From an uncultured Eubacterium sp. (GTDB lineage Bacteria; Bacillota; Clostridia; Lachnospirales; Lachnospiraceae), in NCBI GenBank assembly GCA_910584875.1, contig CAJUDA010000009.1, forward strand, positions 1-64,000: 64,000 nt of DNA. The letters are read 5' to 3'. Below, piece by piece: positions 42,963 to 52,700 of the stretch. The notes under the pieces were generated by a model that was given only the letters and a program-made list of their open reading frames with translations, did no database searches and was not told the origin of the DNA. How positions within the stretch are numbered: the stretch's first letter is position 1; each line of letters begins with the position of its first letter. The position numbers were made by a program, and so were the translations under genes.

Positions 42963-42981
42963 GCAAACACCTGTCTTTTTC

Positions 42982-43010
42982 TTTATATTTTTTTCAATAT
43001 TTGTTATACT
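42982..43010 (+). promoter_or_regulatory. Possible promoter of zinc-phospholipase-C-like gene
   Basis: TTTATA (42982-42987) and TATACT (43005-43010) with a 17-base spacer, about 47 bases before the ATG at 43058. The -35 is weak. Confidence 0.45.
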
Positions 43011-43057
43011 AATCTTATTGAATGGTTCTGTCTTGAACCAGATTGGAGGTACTTATT

Positions 43058-43882
43058 ATGCCATGTATCTATGCACATGATTCCTTTGGCAAAAGAGTAG
43101 CTGAGCAGCTGCCGGAGGAACTGCAGCATATAATCACAAAACACCAGAAAGAATTCCGGGCAGGACTGCAGGGACCGGATTTTCTGTTTTTTTATCATCC
43201 GATGCTGAAACTGCGCACCAACCAGATGGGGTACTGGCAGCATGGACAGCCCATCCATGGTTTCCTCAAACGGATCCTGCCCATCATCCAGAAAGAGGGC
43301 ACGGACTCCGGCGTCTATGCCTATGTCCTCGGCTATATCTGCCATTATATGCTGGACAGTGAGTGCCACAGCTTTGTCATACCCAAATCCAAAAGCCCGG
43401 GGTACAATCACCTCGCCATGGAAAATGAATTTGACCGCCATCTGATCCGCAAGGATGGATACCGTCCCATTACCTATCCGGTATGGAAAAAAGTGACGGC
43501 GGCAAAGGAAGTTGTGGAAGCGATCACGAAAGTCTACCACCCACTGAAGCTTAACGAAAAAGCAATCCGCGAATCCCTGTATGGCATGAAATTCTATAAA
43601 TGGCTTCTGACAAGCGGTAAGTCACTGAAACGTGCCGTTGTCCGCCTCGGCATGAAGCTTTCCCTTCACTACGAAGAACTGGAGGGGCATATGATGGACA
43701 TCCATCCAAAGAAATATGCTTCCCGGACAAACCAGAGCCTGCAGTTCATCTATGATAATGCCATCCCTCTGACAAGGGACATACTGCAGGATTTCCACCA
43801 GAGCGTCACCGCCGGCAAGCCGCTGCATAAACGCTTTTCCTGCAATTTCAAGAGCAACGAGCCTGTCATGAAAGTATCCTAA
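43058..43882 (+). CDS. Zinc-dependent phospholipase C family protein
   Basis: A 274-aa helical protein resembling the zinc-dependent phospholipase C (PF00882) family. Candidate metal ligands: IYAHDSFG at the N-terminus, GPDFLFFYHP, GQPIHGFLKRI, YVLGYICHYMLDSECHSFV and HLAMENEFDRHL. This matches the His/Asp-rich pattern of the family. There is no signal peptide, unlike secreted bacterial PLCs, so the substrate may not be extracellular phospholipid. The ATG at 43058 follows GGAGG. Confidence 0.82.
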   Translation: MPCIYAHDSFGKRVAEQLPEELQHIITKHQKEFRAGLQGPDFLFFYHPMLKLRTNQMGYWQHGQPIHGFLKRILPIIQKEGTDSGVYAYVLGYICHYMLDSECHSFVIPKSKSPGYNHLAMENEFDRHLIRKDGYRPITYPVWKKVTAAKEVVEAITKVYHPLKLNEKAIRESLYGMKFYKWLLTSGKSLKRAVVRLGMKLSLHYEELEGHMMDIHPKKYASRTNQSLQFIYDNAIPLTRDILQDFHQSVTAGKPLHKRFSCNFKSNEPVMKVS

Positions 43883-43969
43883 TGGCATTGTATCATAACA
43901 GGGAAGGTACTTCAATAAATAACTAGTGCAAATCGGGCGATGGTATCCTCCTAACAACGCAATAACAGG

Positions 43970-43998
43970 TTGACATATTAAACTTTATGTTTTATACT
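43970..43998 (+). promoter_or_regulatory. Consensus sigma-A promoter of tandem lipoprotein genes
   Basis: A perfect TTGACA (43970-43975) and TATACT (43993-43998) with a 17-base spacer, about 50 bases before the ATG at 44050. This is the strongest promoter match in the accessory half of the window. Confidence 0.8.
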
Positions 43999-44049
43999 AA
44001 TCCTCAGAATAAGTAATGATTTGCATATTTAAAAAATGAGGTGACAGGT

Positions 44050-45162
44050 ATGAAACGACAATATGGTTTTCTAATAATGGTTCTTGCTCTCATGAGTCTG
44101 TGGGGGTGTGCCGGACGCACCCCTTCCCTAACGACACAGACGGCTACCGGACCCGCCGGTAGTGCGACAGATTGCGCCGTAAAATCTGCTCCCGGACGGG
44201 AGGTGACCATTCATATCACCCGGGACAGCAGACAAAAAACCCGGATTCCCGATCCTGCCACAGTGGGAAACAAGGTATCCATCACCCTGCCCGAACAGGA
44301 TTACCTCTGTGAAAATGATGGTTACAGTGATCTTTGTAAAGACTGCAGAAAACACCTTTTCGTGGATCTCTCCTTTGCCGGGTTCCAAAAACCAGTGATC
44401 GTAACATCCTCGATCCAAAAAGGAAACCAGCTGTATCTGATGGTGACAAACACAGATAAAACCGTTGCCAGTGACGATACGGACTGGAAGGATGAACATT
44501 ATGTTCTGATGCTGGATTATGGCAACCGGTCTTTTTCCCGGTGTAAGACAGATTTTCAATTCAATTACGGATATCTTTGGTGGTATAAGATGCAGTTGAA
44601 AGACCTCACCGGAGACGGACTGGAAGAACTGATAGTCTCTTTTGTGTTCAACCACGATGATATTGGCATGGAAATCTTTATGCCGGACCACAAAAAACAA
44701 AATCTAAAAAAGATTTTTACCAATCTGGATCATAACTGTGCTAACTTTACATCCTTTTCCGGATGGCTGGAAGATAACTATACCGCTGTCTTAAACTATG
44801 AAGAGATAGGATTCCGCAAGACCGTCTCTCTCCTGGATGCCGGCTATAAAAAGAACCAGCTGGAAGAGATGGATGTCCGGTCGGATTATGATCTGTACCG
44901 GCCAGTGAGGTTATGGAAAAACGGCAGACTCCAGAAAAATGGGCAGGGTCAGGATATGATCCGCCTATATGCAACCCAAGAAGCCCGCTTTATAAAAATG
45001 AAAAAGGGCATCCCGCAGATCCGCCTGCGCAACGCTGTTATCGTGAGTCACCGTTCGCAAAGCATCGGTGATATGTATACTTATTTTCAATATAATGAAA
45101 AAACAGAAACCATACAATTCTCATCCGCAAAATTTAAGTTGTACAAAAAGGGGGAAAAGTAA
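44050..45162 (+). CDS. Hypothetical lipoprotein, paralogue 1
   Basis: A 370-aa exported lipoprotein (lipobox SLWGC). Mature region begins Thr/Ala-rich, then has a Cys-rich stretch (LCENDGYSDLCKDCRKHLF), DLSFAGF, an FG-GAP/EF-hand-like DLTGDGLEELIVSF, and KTVSLLDAGYKKNQLE and VRLWKNGRLQK. The next gene shares these blocks in the same order, so the two arose by tandem duplication. The ATG at 44050 follows GAGGTG. I do not recognise the family. Confidence 0.75.
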   Translation: MKRQYGFLIMVLALMSLWGCAGRTPSLTTQTATGPAGSATDCAVKSAPGREVTIHITRDSRQKTRIPDPATVGNKVSITLPEQDYLCENDGYSDLCKDCRKHLFVDLSFAGFQKPVIVTSSIQKGNQLYLMVTNTDKTVASDDTDWKDEHYVLMLDYGNRSFSRCKTDFQFNYGYLWWYKMQLKDLTGDGLEELIVSFVFNHDDIGMEIFMPDHKKQNLKKIFTNLDHNCANFTSFSGWLEDNYTAVLNYEEIGFRKTVSLLDAGYKKNQLEEMDVRSDYDLYRPVRLWKNGRLQKNGQGQDMIRLYATQEARFIKMKKGIPQIRLRNAVIVSHRSQSIGDMYTYFQYNEKTETIQFSSAKFKLYKKGEK

Positions 45163-45164
45163 CA

Positions 45165-46361
45165 TTGAAAAAGCAAATATTATACTGTTCTTTCGTTATC
45201 AGTATTCTTCTATGCCTGACTGCCTGTACCGGTCCGTATGCCTCCCTGACGACGCAGTCGGCCGGCACAGACTCCGCCGTCGCCACAGGACAGGCTGCCA
45301 CATCGTTATCCGGGCATGAAACAGAGATCCATATGACCGTAGATGGCAAATGCCGCACACATATTCCCGATCCTGCCACGGCAGGACAGAACGTAACCAT
45401 CTCCCTCCGCGACCCAGAGAAGGATCCGGCTTTTGACAGTGAGCATTGTAAAAAATGTATGGAACGATATTATGATGGAGAATACTGTAAGAAACATACT
45501 GCATATTGCTGGCAGAATTATTTTACTGACCTTTCCTTTGCCGGGTTCCCGGATCCCGTCCATATCTTTGCTTTCTCCACTGGCAGCCTGTTGCAGAAAG
45601 ATGCGAAGAAGAAAGACTGCCTTGCCCTCCTTGTCAATGATCCGGCGGATCAAAATACAGATGATCTGTCATCCGCCATACAGGAAGGCAGGAATTACCT
45701 TGTCATACTGGATTATGCCGGCGGTCGCTGCAGCAAAACCAGCACGGATTTTTTCTCTCATCATAGTCCTTATTTTATAGACGACATGGTAGCGTTCACC
45801 GATCTAACCGGGGACGGAACAAATGAACTGGTGATCCAGCACAACTATAATAAATCCATCTCACTGGAAGTTCACCGCTATGAGGAAAAGACACACACAA
45901 CCAGGATGATCTTTTCCAATCCTGACGGCACTTCCGAAGAAGAAACCTGCTTTTCCGGTCACCTGACCGATGACTACCGGGCAGTGATCGCATACAAAAA
46001 AATAGGGTTTCAAAAAACGGTATCCCTTCTGGACGCCGGCTATAAAAAGAGTCAGCTGGAGGTAACCTCAAACGATCCCGATCCTGTTGAGGATGATTAC
46101 CAGTTTGTACGGCTGTGGAAAAACGGCAGGCTGCAGAAAGAGGGAAAAGACCCGGAAACGGTATTTCTGTATACACTGGATGACGTATCATTTGACAAAA
46201 ACAAAAAGAAGCAACCCCGGCTCCGCCTGATGCATGGCGTCTATGTCGGTCACCGTGCAGAATGCATCGGAAACCTGTACGCCTATTTTCAGTATAATCC
46301 GAAAAAAGATCTCCTGGAGCTGTCCGGGGCAAAATTTATGATTAAACAAGAAAACAAATGA
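45165..46361 (+). CDS. Hypothetical lipoprotein, paralogue 2
   Basis: A 398-aa exported lipoprotein (lipobox LTAC) similar throughout to its upstream neighbour: HIPDPATAGQNVTISL, FTDLSFAGFPDPV, DLTGDGTNELVI, GFQKTVSLLDAGYKKSQLE, VRLWKNGRLQKEG. It has a longer Cys/His-rich segment (HCKKCMERYYDGEYCKKH), which could bind metal or form disulfides. The start is TTG, 2 bases after the paralogue's stop, with GGGGG about 10 bases upstream. It ends 20 bases from the convergent GH25 gene with no clear terminator between. Confidence 0.75.
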   Translation: MKKQILYCSFVISILLCLTACTGPYASLTTQSAGTDSAVATGQAATSLSGHETEIHMTVDGKCRTHIPDPATAGQNVTISLRDPEKDPAFDSEHCKKCMERYYDGEYCKKHTAYCWQNYFTDLSFAGFPDPVHIFAFSTGSLLQKDAKKKDCLALLVNDPADQNTDDLSSAIQEGRNYLVILDYAGGRCSKTSTDFFSHHSPYFIDDMVAFTDLTGDGTNELVIQHNYNKSISLEVHRYEEKTHTTRMIFSNPDGTSEEETCFSGHLTDDYRAVIAYKKIGFQKTVSLLDAGYKKSQLEVTSNDPDPVEDDYQFVRLWKNGRLQKEGKDPETVFLYTLDDVSFDKNKKKQPRLRLMHGVYVGHRAECIGNLYAYFQYNPKKDLLELSGAKFMIKQENK

Positions 46362-46381
46362 TACCTCGTACCGTTTCTGTT

Positions 46382-47131
46382 TCATCGCCGTATGCAGAGA
46401 TTTTTCAGTTCCTCTTTGCTTCCGGCAAATACATTCCGGTCGATATAAGGTTCTTCGCCCTGATAGCCTTCCATCACAGAAGTGTCAGAATATTGCCAGA
46501 ACAGCCAGTCCCGTCCGATATCAAAACCGGGTTTATAGTATACATTACGGATCCACAGCGGGTAGCTGTCAAAATTATCCTGTATGTATCTGTGGTAGAC
46601 CGGATAGGTTGTATACAGGATCGGTTTCACCTGATATTCGATCTCCAGCAGATCCAGCAGCTTTTGGATCTCCGCGATCGTTTTCTCCCGTTCAGGAGGA
46701 TTCTTTTCTTTCTTCCCGTAATACTCCACATCCAGGACGGGCGGCAGTCTGCCGTCCAGATTTCCCACGGTATTTTTGTATAGCGCCGCCTGGTCTTCCG
46801 CCGGGCTGTCAAAACTGAAAAAGTGGTAGGCGCCGATACACAAGCCGGTCCCGGCTGCGTTCTGCCAGTTTTCCGAAAATCTCTCATCGACCGTGCGGCT
46901 TCCCTCGGTCGCCTTGATAAAGGCAAAGGAAATGCCGGACTGCCGCAGCTGATCCCAGTCCACCTCTCCCTGATAGTGAGACAGGTCGATCCCCTGTACC
47001 TCGTACCGGCTGGCAAAATAGGGAGTGATGGCAATTCTTTTACTAATGATAAGAATCGCCATCACCAACAGGAATAAAAACAGGATGCATGACGGGATCA
47101 GAATATACCGTTTTCTGCTTTGTTTCTTCAT
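46382..47131 (-). CDS. GH25 lysozyme, membrane anchored
   Basis: A 249-aa protein with an N-terminal signal anchor (about 9-30, no cleavage or lipobox motif) and a GH25 muramidase domain. Motifs: VQGIDLSHYQGEVDWDQL (first Asp), FAFIKATEGS, GAYHFFSF, and the catalytic PVLDVEYYG, ending DWLFWQYSD. It cuts the MurNAc-GlcNAc bond of peptidoglycan. Its ATG overlaps the stop of the preceding lipoprotein gene, so it belongs to the BspA-surface protein operon. Confidence 0.92.
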   Translation of the reverse strand: MKKQSRKRYILIPSCILFLFLLVMAILIISKRIAITPYFASRYEVQGIDLSHYQGEVDWDQLRQSGISFAFIKATEGSRTVDERFSENWQNAAGTGLCIGAYHFFSFDSPAEDQAALYKNTVGNLDGRLPPVLDVEYYGKKEKNPPEREKTIAEIQKLLDLLEIEYQVKPILYTTYPVYHRYIQDNFDSYPLWIRNVYYKPGFDIGRDWLFWQYSDTSVMEGYQGEEPYIDRNVFAGSKEELKNLCIRR

Positions 47132-47802
47132 CCCTGTTCTCCCGGTATCACATTCTTCGCTTTGATCTTTAGATATTCAATATCCTGATTCTTTTTATAT
47201 ACTTTTTTTGATTCACGGATCAGCTGTTTATCCGAAGACGTCTCCTCGATCCGTCCGCGGTCCTTCCCCAGTATTTTGGATATCCCGGAATAATCTTCAT
47301 TCCAGAGATCGATGTCCGACAGCCTGCCATCCCCGAGCGTCATATAGCCATAACGTTCCAGACCGCCGCCCACATCAAAGGAAAAAACTCCCGGGCAGGA
47401 AGGATCTTCCGAATAGAGAAACCGAGTCGTTCCATTCATACCCCGGCCGCCGGTCTCCGTTACACCATCCTCCGCATAGGTATAGACGGTCAGTTCATCT
47501 TTATCCGGCTCTACCCCGTGGTCAATCACAAATAACTCCGGCGCCCCGTTCTGATCGATATCTCTGACAAAATAATGCAGAAGGCCCGGATGCTTACTTG
47601 ACTGGTACAGGTGATCCATGTAGGATTCATAGGCAGATTTCCATTCATTGTCTGTCACGGATGATTCACTGACGGAGGCTGTGCCACTGGCGGCGACTGT
47701 GCCGCTGACCGAATCCCTGCTGCTCCCGGTAGCAGCCGCTCCACAACTGACCAGTACCAGTGACAGCAGGACCGCTGCCGCCATGGCAAACATTCTTTTC
47801 AT
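47128..47802 (-). CDS. Hypothetical lipoprotein
   Basis: A 224-aa exported lipoprotein with lipobox LVSC, a Ser/Thr/Gly-rich spacer (about 25-50) and a domain with FVRDIDQNGAPELFVIDHG, a Ca-binding-like loop of the type seen in FG-GAP-like Clostridia lipoproteins. Unrecognised. The ATG at 47802 follows GAGGAGG; an 8-codon extension is not used. Coupled to GH25. Confidence 0.75.
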   Translation of the reverse strand: MKRMFAMAAAVLLSLVLVSCGAAATGSSRDSVSGTVAASGTASVSESSVTDNEWKSAYESYMDHLYQSSKHPGLLHYFVRDIDQNGAPELFVIDHGVEPDKDELTVYTYAEDGVTETGGRGMNGTTRFLYSEDPSCPGVFSFDVGGGLERYGYMTLGDGRLSDIDLWNEDYSGISKILGKDRGRIEETSSDKQLIRESKKVYKKNQDIEYLKIKAKNVIPGEQG

Positions 47803-47831
47803 CGTTTTCTTCCTCCTCTTCTGCATTTTTG

Positions 47832-48083
47832 TTACCGGCTGCTTTTATAGAGCGCATAATAATCGCTCTCCGCATTTTCAACTGCTCTTGTAAGCCAGCG
47901 CTTCACATCATCCAGTGCTTTGTTATAGACCGTCTCTCCCAGCACATCCAGAAAAAAGTCCAGAACCGTGTCTGCCCCGATGATACCGAGATCCTCCCCT
48001 CTCTCTTCCTGAAAAAAATAGATGATTTCTTCCCGCAGTTCATTTTTCTGTTCCGGCGACAGATCATAGCTGTTTTCTGCCAT
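47832..48083 (-). CDS. DUF2164 family protein
   Basis: An 83-aa soluble protein. LREEIIYFFQEERGEDLGIIGADTVLDFF...GETVYNKALDD matches the DUF2164 pattern, a small family of unknown function. It lies between a surface protein gene and a lipoprotein gene, an unexpected place for a cytoplasmic protein. Confidence 0.75.
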   Translation of the reverse strand: MAENSYDLSPEQKNELREEIIYFFQEERGEDLGIIGADTVLDFFLDVLGETVYNKALDDVKRWLTRAVENAESDYYALYKSSR

Positions 48084-48105
48084 CTTTATCCCTCCACGCT
48101 CTCTT

Positions 48106-49746
48106 TTATTTTGATGTCAGCTCTTCCCAGTCAACCTTTGCCTTTCTTCCTATGCTGTGGTAATAAACAAGAAGCAGAACGATCGCGGCATATGCCAGGA
48201 TCCTTCGGATCTGTCCCCCCTTACATGCCCACCGGATGATCTGTGAGACCAGTTCTTTCTTTTTCTCTTCACTCATTCCGTGGCTGCCCTTCTTAAACAG
48301 CAAAAGCACATAAGTAAATCCAGAGATCATGGCGATCGTCGCATAAAATTCCAGCGGCGTCTGATCGCCTGTATCCGGGGCGTCTTCTCCCCCGGAACTG
48401 TAAGAAGCCGGATCATCGCCTGCCGTCTCACCACCATCTTTCCCCGTATCCTTTTTCTTCGTATCAGTTTTATTTGATTTTTCACTGTCTCCGGTGCTGC
48501 CTGTCCCTGCTGCATCTTTGTATACAATGGCATAGACAGAAAAGCAGTCGGTGTCTGCTGTGACTGTAGCAGAATCCGTATCCAGATCCTGTAACACCGA
48601 TATTTTACCCTCATGGACACGCGCCAGTGCAAATTCCCTTGATATATTCTTTTTATTCCCTGTCAGTCTTTCCGGTATCGTGAGCGTAAGCCGGATCTTC
48701 CCCGCTGTCTTTGTCACCGGACTCCGCTTCTCCCCTGTTACCTTAAATAAACTGATATCAAGATATTGTCCCACCTGATAATCTTTTACGCCCTGGCCGA
48801 GCGCCGCCTTATCGGTACTGCTCAACGTATTTCCGATATCTCTTATACGGAAAACCAGTGAAAGTTCCGTTCCCGTCTGTGCTGCCTCTTTTTCAGCCGC
48901 TGACAAAACAGCGTCCGTCAGTGCCGGAAGTCCTGTTACGATCTTCAGATCCGGGGCACCCGCCTCTTTCTCTATTTTTGTGACTACGGCGTCTGCCAGC
49001 GTCCTCCGAATGATGATCCGGCATTCCGCTGTTGTCCTGGCATTTTCACCCAGTACATATTTTTCACCGCCTTCGGAAGAAAGCATAAAAGAAACGGTAC
49101 AGCTCCCTTTCTTTATATCGTATACAGCATCTACCAGATAATCCGACTTCTCCAGCAGATCAATGCCGCTGACCGATACTTTTTTCAACAGCTCTGCCTT
49201 GATATTCTGTTCAGTAACCACACCCTTTGACGCATCAAATTCCATGCTTTCCGGTATGGATATAACCGGAGTGATCTCCTTCTTTGCAACCCGGAACCTG
49301 ACTTTGCATTTGGCGGTTGTCTTTGCCGCTGTCCCCAGAACATATCGATCTTTCCCCGGATCAGTAAGAGCAAACGATACGGTACAGATTTGTGTATCCG
49401 GGTCATAGGATGCCGTCAGAGTATAATCAGACAGATTCAGTCCAGGGATTCCTTCTACGGTTGTTCCTGCCAGGACTTCTGCTTCCAGCTCTCTTGGAAT
49501 CGGAACTGCATATGTCGCATCCGCCTCCAGTTCTGCTGGTGTATGCACAATAGGCGTAATCTCCTGTTTCTGATCCTGTTCTCCTTTGTCTTCCAGCGGT
49601 TCCACCGATGCGCCAGACGCGGCGGAAGATCTCTCTTCCGCCTTTGCCTGCACAGGTGCCGCTCCTGAAATAAGTCCGGTACAAAGCACAGCTGAAAGAA
49701 TCACAGCCACTGCCTTCTGCCATGGATTTCCTTTTTTCTTACTCAT
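48106..49746 (-). CDS. Repeat-containing surface protein with TGD-type C-terminal anchor region
   Basis: A 546-aa protein. Signal peptide (about 1-34), two similar repeats of about 100 aa (about 75-160 and 165-245, each ending YVLG...TTA-C), a beta domain (about 250-400), a Lys/Asp/Thr-rich spacer, then DAPDTGDQTPLEFYATIAMI, a hydrophobic segment, a basic stretch and a second hydrophobic segment (about 505-530). PDTGDQ followed by a helix resembles a degenerate sortase signal, but about 60 residues follow it with another membrane helix, so sortase anchoring is doubtful. GGAGA precedes the ATG at 49746. It is 16 bases after the BspA-like gene. Confidence 0.75.
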   Translation of the reverse strand: MSKKKGNPWQKAVAVILSAVLCTGLISGAAPVQAKAEERSSAASGASVEPLEDKGEQDQKQEITPIVHTPAELEADATYAVPIPRELEAEVLAGTTVEGIPGLNLSDYTLTASYDPDTQICTVSFALTDPGKDRYVLGTAAKTTAKCKVRFRVAKKEITPVISIPESMEFDASKGVVTEQNIKAELLKKVSVSGIDLLEKSDYLVDAVYDIKKGSCTVSFMLSSEGGEKYVLGENARTTAECRIIIRRTLADAVVTKIEKEAGAPDLKIVTGLPALTDAVLSAAEKEAAQTGTELSLVFRIRDIGNTLSSTDKAALGQGVKDYQVGQYLDISLFKVTGEKRSPVTKTAGKIRLTLTIPERLTGNKKNISREFALARVHEGKISVLQDLDTDSATVTADTDCFSVYAIVYKDAAGTGSTGDSEKSNKTDTKKKDTGKDGGETAGDDPASYSSGGEDAPDTGDQTPLEFYATIAMISGFTYVLLLFKKGSHGMSEEKKKELVSQIIRWACKGGQIRRILAYAAIVLLLVYYHSIGRKAKVDWEELTSK

Positions 49747-49762
49747 AATTATCTCCATTCCA

Positions 49763-52700
49763 TCAATAAGATTTGCCCTTGTATTTTAGCTTTGCCGGAC
49801 TCACGATAAATTTCGCTTTTTTTGACAGCTTCCCTTTTTTGACAAATACGCTCTTATATTTTTTACGCTTTTTCTTTGAAACCTTGACAGTTGCCTTTGC
49901 CGCTGTTCCCTTAAAGGCAGCCGATCCAACCGTCTTGATCTTATCTGAGCGGATCACGATCCCTTTCAACTTCTTACAGCCGGCAAATGCTTTCGACGAG
50001 ATCGTCGTCACCTTTTTAGGAATCACGATAAATTTCAGTTTTGCACAATTTCGGAAAGCACTGCTTCCGATCGTTGTGACATTAGCACCAATCGTAACGT
50101 CTGTCAGCTTTTTCATGCCGCTAAACGCATTTTTCTGAATCCCTGTCACCTTAAAGGTATAGCCATTAACCGTAATGGTTTTCGGGATAACAACCTTAAC
50201 TGCTTTCTTACTCTTTGCACCAGTCACCGTCACCGTTCCCTTCGTCTTATCCGACGTAACGACCTTATACTTCAAGGCACCGGAATTCACTTTCGCCCCC
50301 TTTGCCGGCAGGGCTTTTGTCTGATCATCTGGTGTCTCCGGTTTGTTCCCCGGATCAGGGGTCGGTGTCTCTGGTTTGTTCCCTGGATCCGGCGTTGGTG
50401 TCGTCGGCTTATCCGGTCCCGGATCCGGCGTCGGTGTCGGTCTTGGTTTTGACCCTGTGGAATTCAGGACAATATCTGGCTGGGAAACCTGTACCGTATT
50501 GTGATTGAGATCCGTGATCGTCATCTCACATACTGCATTAAATTCACCTGCCATATCTTCCAGGTTTGTCTTAACCTTATCCAGTGCTATATTGACCTTC
50601 TGCATACCGAGATTCAGCTGCATCTTTTTCTCATATTCTGCGATCACCACACCATGATCATCTTTGACCACTGTCGTGATATCCACATCACCGGCTTTTT
50701 CTTTGGCCCACATTACGCAGCCCTCTACCGTACCGGATAACTGGTTTTTCTCATTCAGTGAAAGATCACAGGACAACTCCGTCACATTCAGCGGGCTCTC
50801 CTTTGATGATGCCAGAAATGATACGTCAACAGTATTATCTTTGGACAGGGAAACTTTCTTCCCATCTACCTTTACCTCTGTCGTATCATCGGATACCTCG
50901 ATCGTCATCTGCTTATCATCCATGATCTCTGCGGTGACAGAACTTCCCTTTACAGAAACCTCCCTCTGCAGTCCGCTGACACTCATCACAGTAAACTCGG
51001 ATTCAGTATCCGCCTTGCTGGAATCTAATGTAACGGAATCATAGCCAGTTCCTTTTACACTCTTCACAGTCAGCTTTGCATCCTTATCCGATGTCTCCAC
51101 AGCCGAGTACAGATCTTCCGTCGCCACATAATATTTGAGATCTTCGTCCTGCGTTTTCTCTTTTTTCTTTGTCGCATCCTGGATCTGATACTCACCCTGT
51201 GGCAGTACAAAACTCCTGACACCGCTGAACACGTCTTCCTTGTCATTGGACACACGTCTCTGTTCATAGCTGCCTTTGATCTCTGTATAGTCCTTACCGC
51301 CGCCATTGACCAGCTTCACATCTTCCCGGTTTACCGCAACAGAAACTTTATTACTCTCTTCCTTCGATTTTCTGAGATTCTTTCCTGTAAAATCGGCATC
51401 CGTCAGAGCATCCCATACCGTAGAATACCGGACAAACGAAGCCGCTTTATACATCCCGTACTGGATTCCCGAAAAATCTTTTTTGATCACAAGCTTATTG
51501 AAGCGGTCCGGATAATTGCAGTCATATACATCGAGTACATAATTGCCCTCAGCATCCATGTTCACAGCTACCGGTACTACCGCATGCCCAGCATAATTCG
51601 CATAAATGCACATGATCAGCGGATCTGCCTCTGAATCGATGCCCAGCCCGCCAGAGCGCTCAAACTCTTCCACCTGACGGATCAGTTTCCGGTATTCACC
51701 AAAATTCACTTCCGTCTCAGCACCGATGGCATCGGCAAACTGTGATACCTGATAAATCTCAATGATCTTCGTCAGACTAGCGTCCGGACTCCCCGGAGCT
51801 GCCAGGTCATAGAGATTCTCTGCCGAAGAGCCATAATCCTTTAGTGTAAAATTATCCCCATCATAAAACTCGGTCGTTGATGCTGCCATACCAAAACAGC
51901 TTCCGCGCCAGCCACAGTCCCATTCGTGATAGTAGGAACCGCGGACCACGCTCTGCAGTGCCGTCACATACCGCTGTCTCGGAATATAATACAGCGAACC
52001 ATAGCCAAAGGATCCTCGGCAGTTTGAGAAGGAATAATGATCCTCCTGCTCTGTATAGAACTTATCCAGTCCGACCACCGGGATACCGTCCCAGTTATCC
52101 CCGGCATCCTTCCATGTCGCATTTCCTGCCCGGTAGTAAATGGTCAGATCCTTATGGGTATCGGCAAAGCTGTCCTTCTCCCATGTCGGACAGTCACCGT
52201 AAAAATAGATTTTCTGCAGACCGGACGCCCCGGCAAAACAGGATGCCGGAACTGCCTTCACTCCCTTGGGAATGTTGATAGTACGGAGAGCAAGACATCT
52301 GCGGAAGCATCCTGCACCCAGTGACTGTGTTGACTCGGGAAGCATCATGACCTCCAGTGCCTCACAGGACACAAACGCCTCTTCTCCGATCGTTTTCAGA
52401 CTCTCGCCCAGCAGGATCTCTGTCATGGAAGAACATCCGCTAAACGCCCTGTCTCCCATCGTTTTAACACCTCTGAGATCCAGATCATTGCGAAGCGCCG
52501 TATCGTTCATAAACGCCTCTGTACCGATAACATCAGCGCTCGGGATATGTACAACTTTCAGACTGGTACAATCCATAAACGTATTGTTCCCTACCTCTTT
52601 CAGCTTATTTTCACTGAGGATCCGGACAAGATGATCCGCCCCCCGGAACGCATTGTTACCGATCCGGACAGCACCTCCTGTCTCGATCAGCCTGATGTCC

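Noticed and set aside
43004..43540. A 178-codon minus-strand frame over the zinc-phospholipase-C-like gene.
   Set aside because: Antisense to conserved His/Asp motifs of the plus-strand gene and without a start signal.
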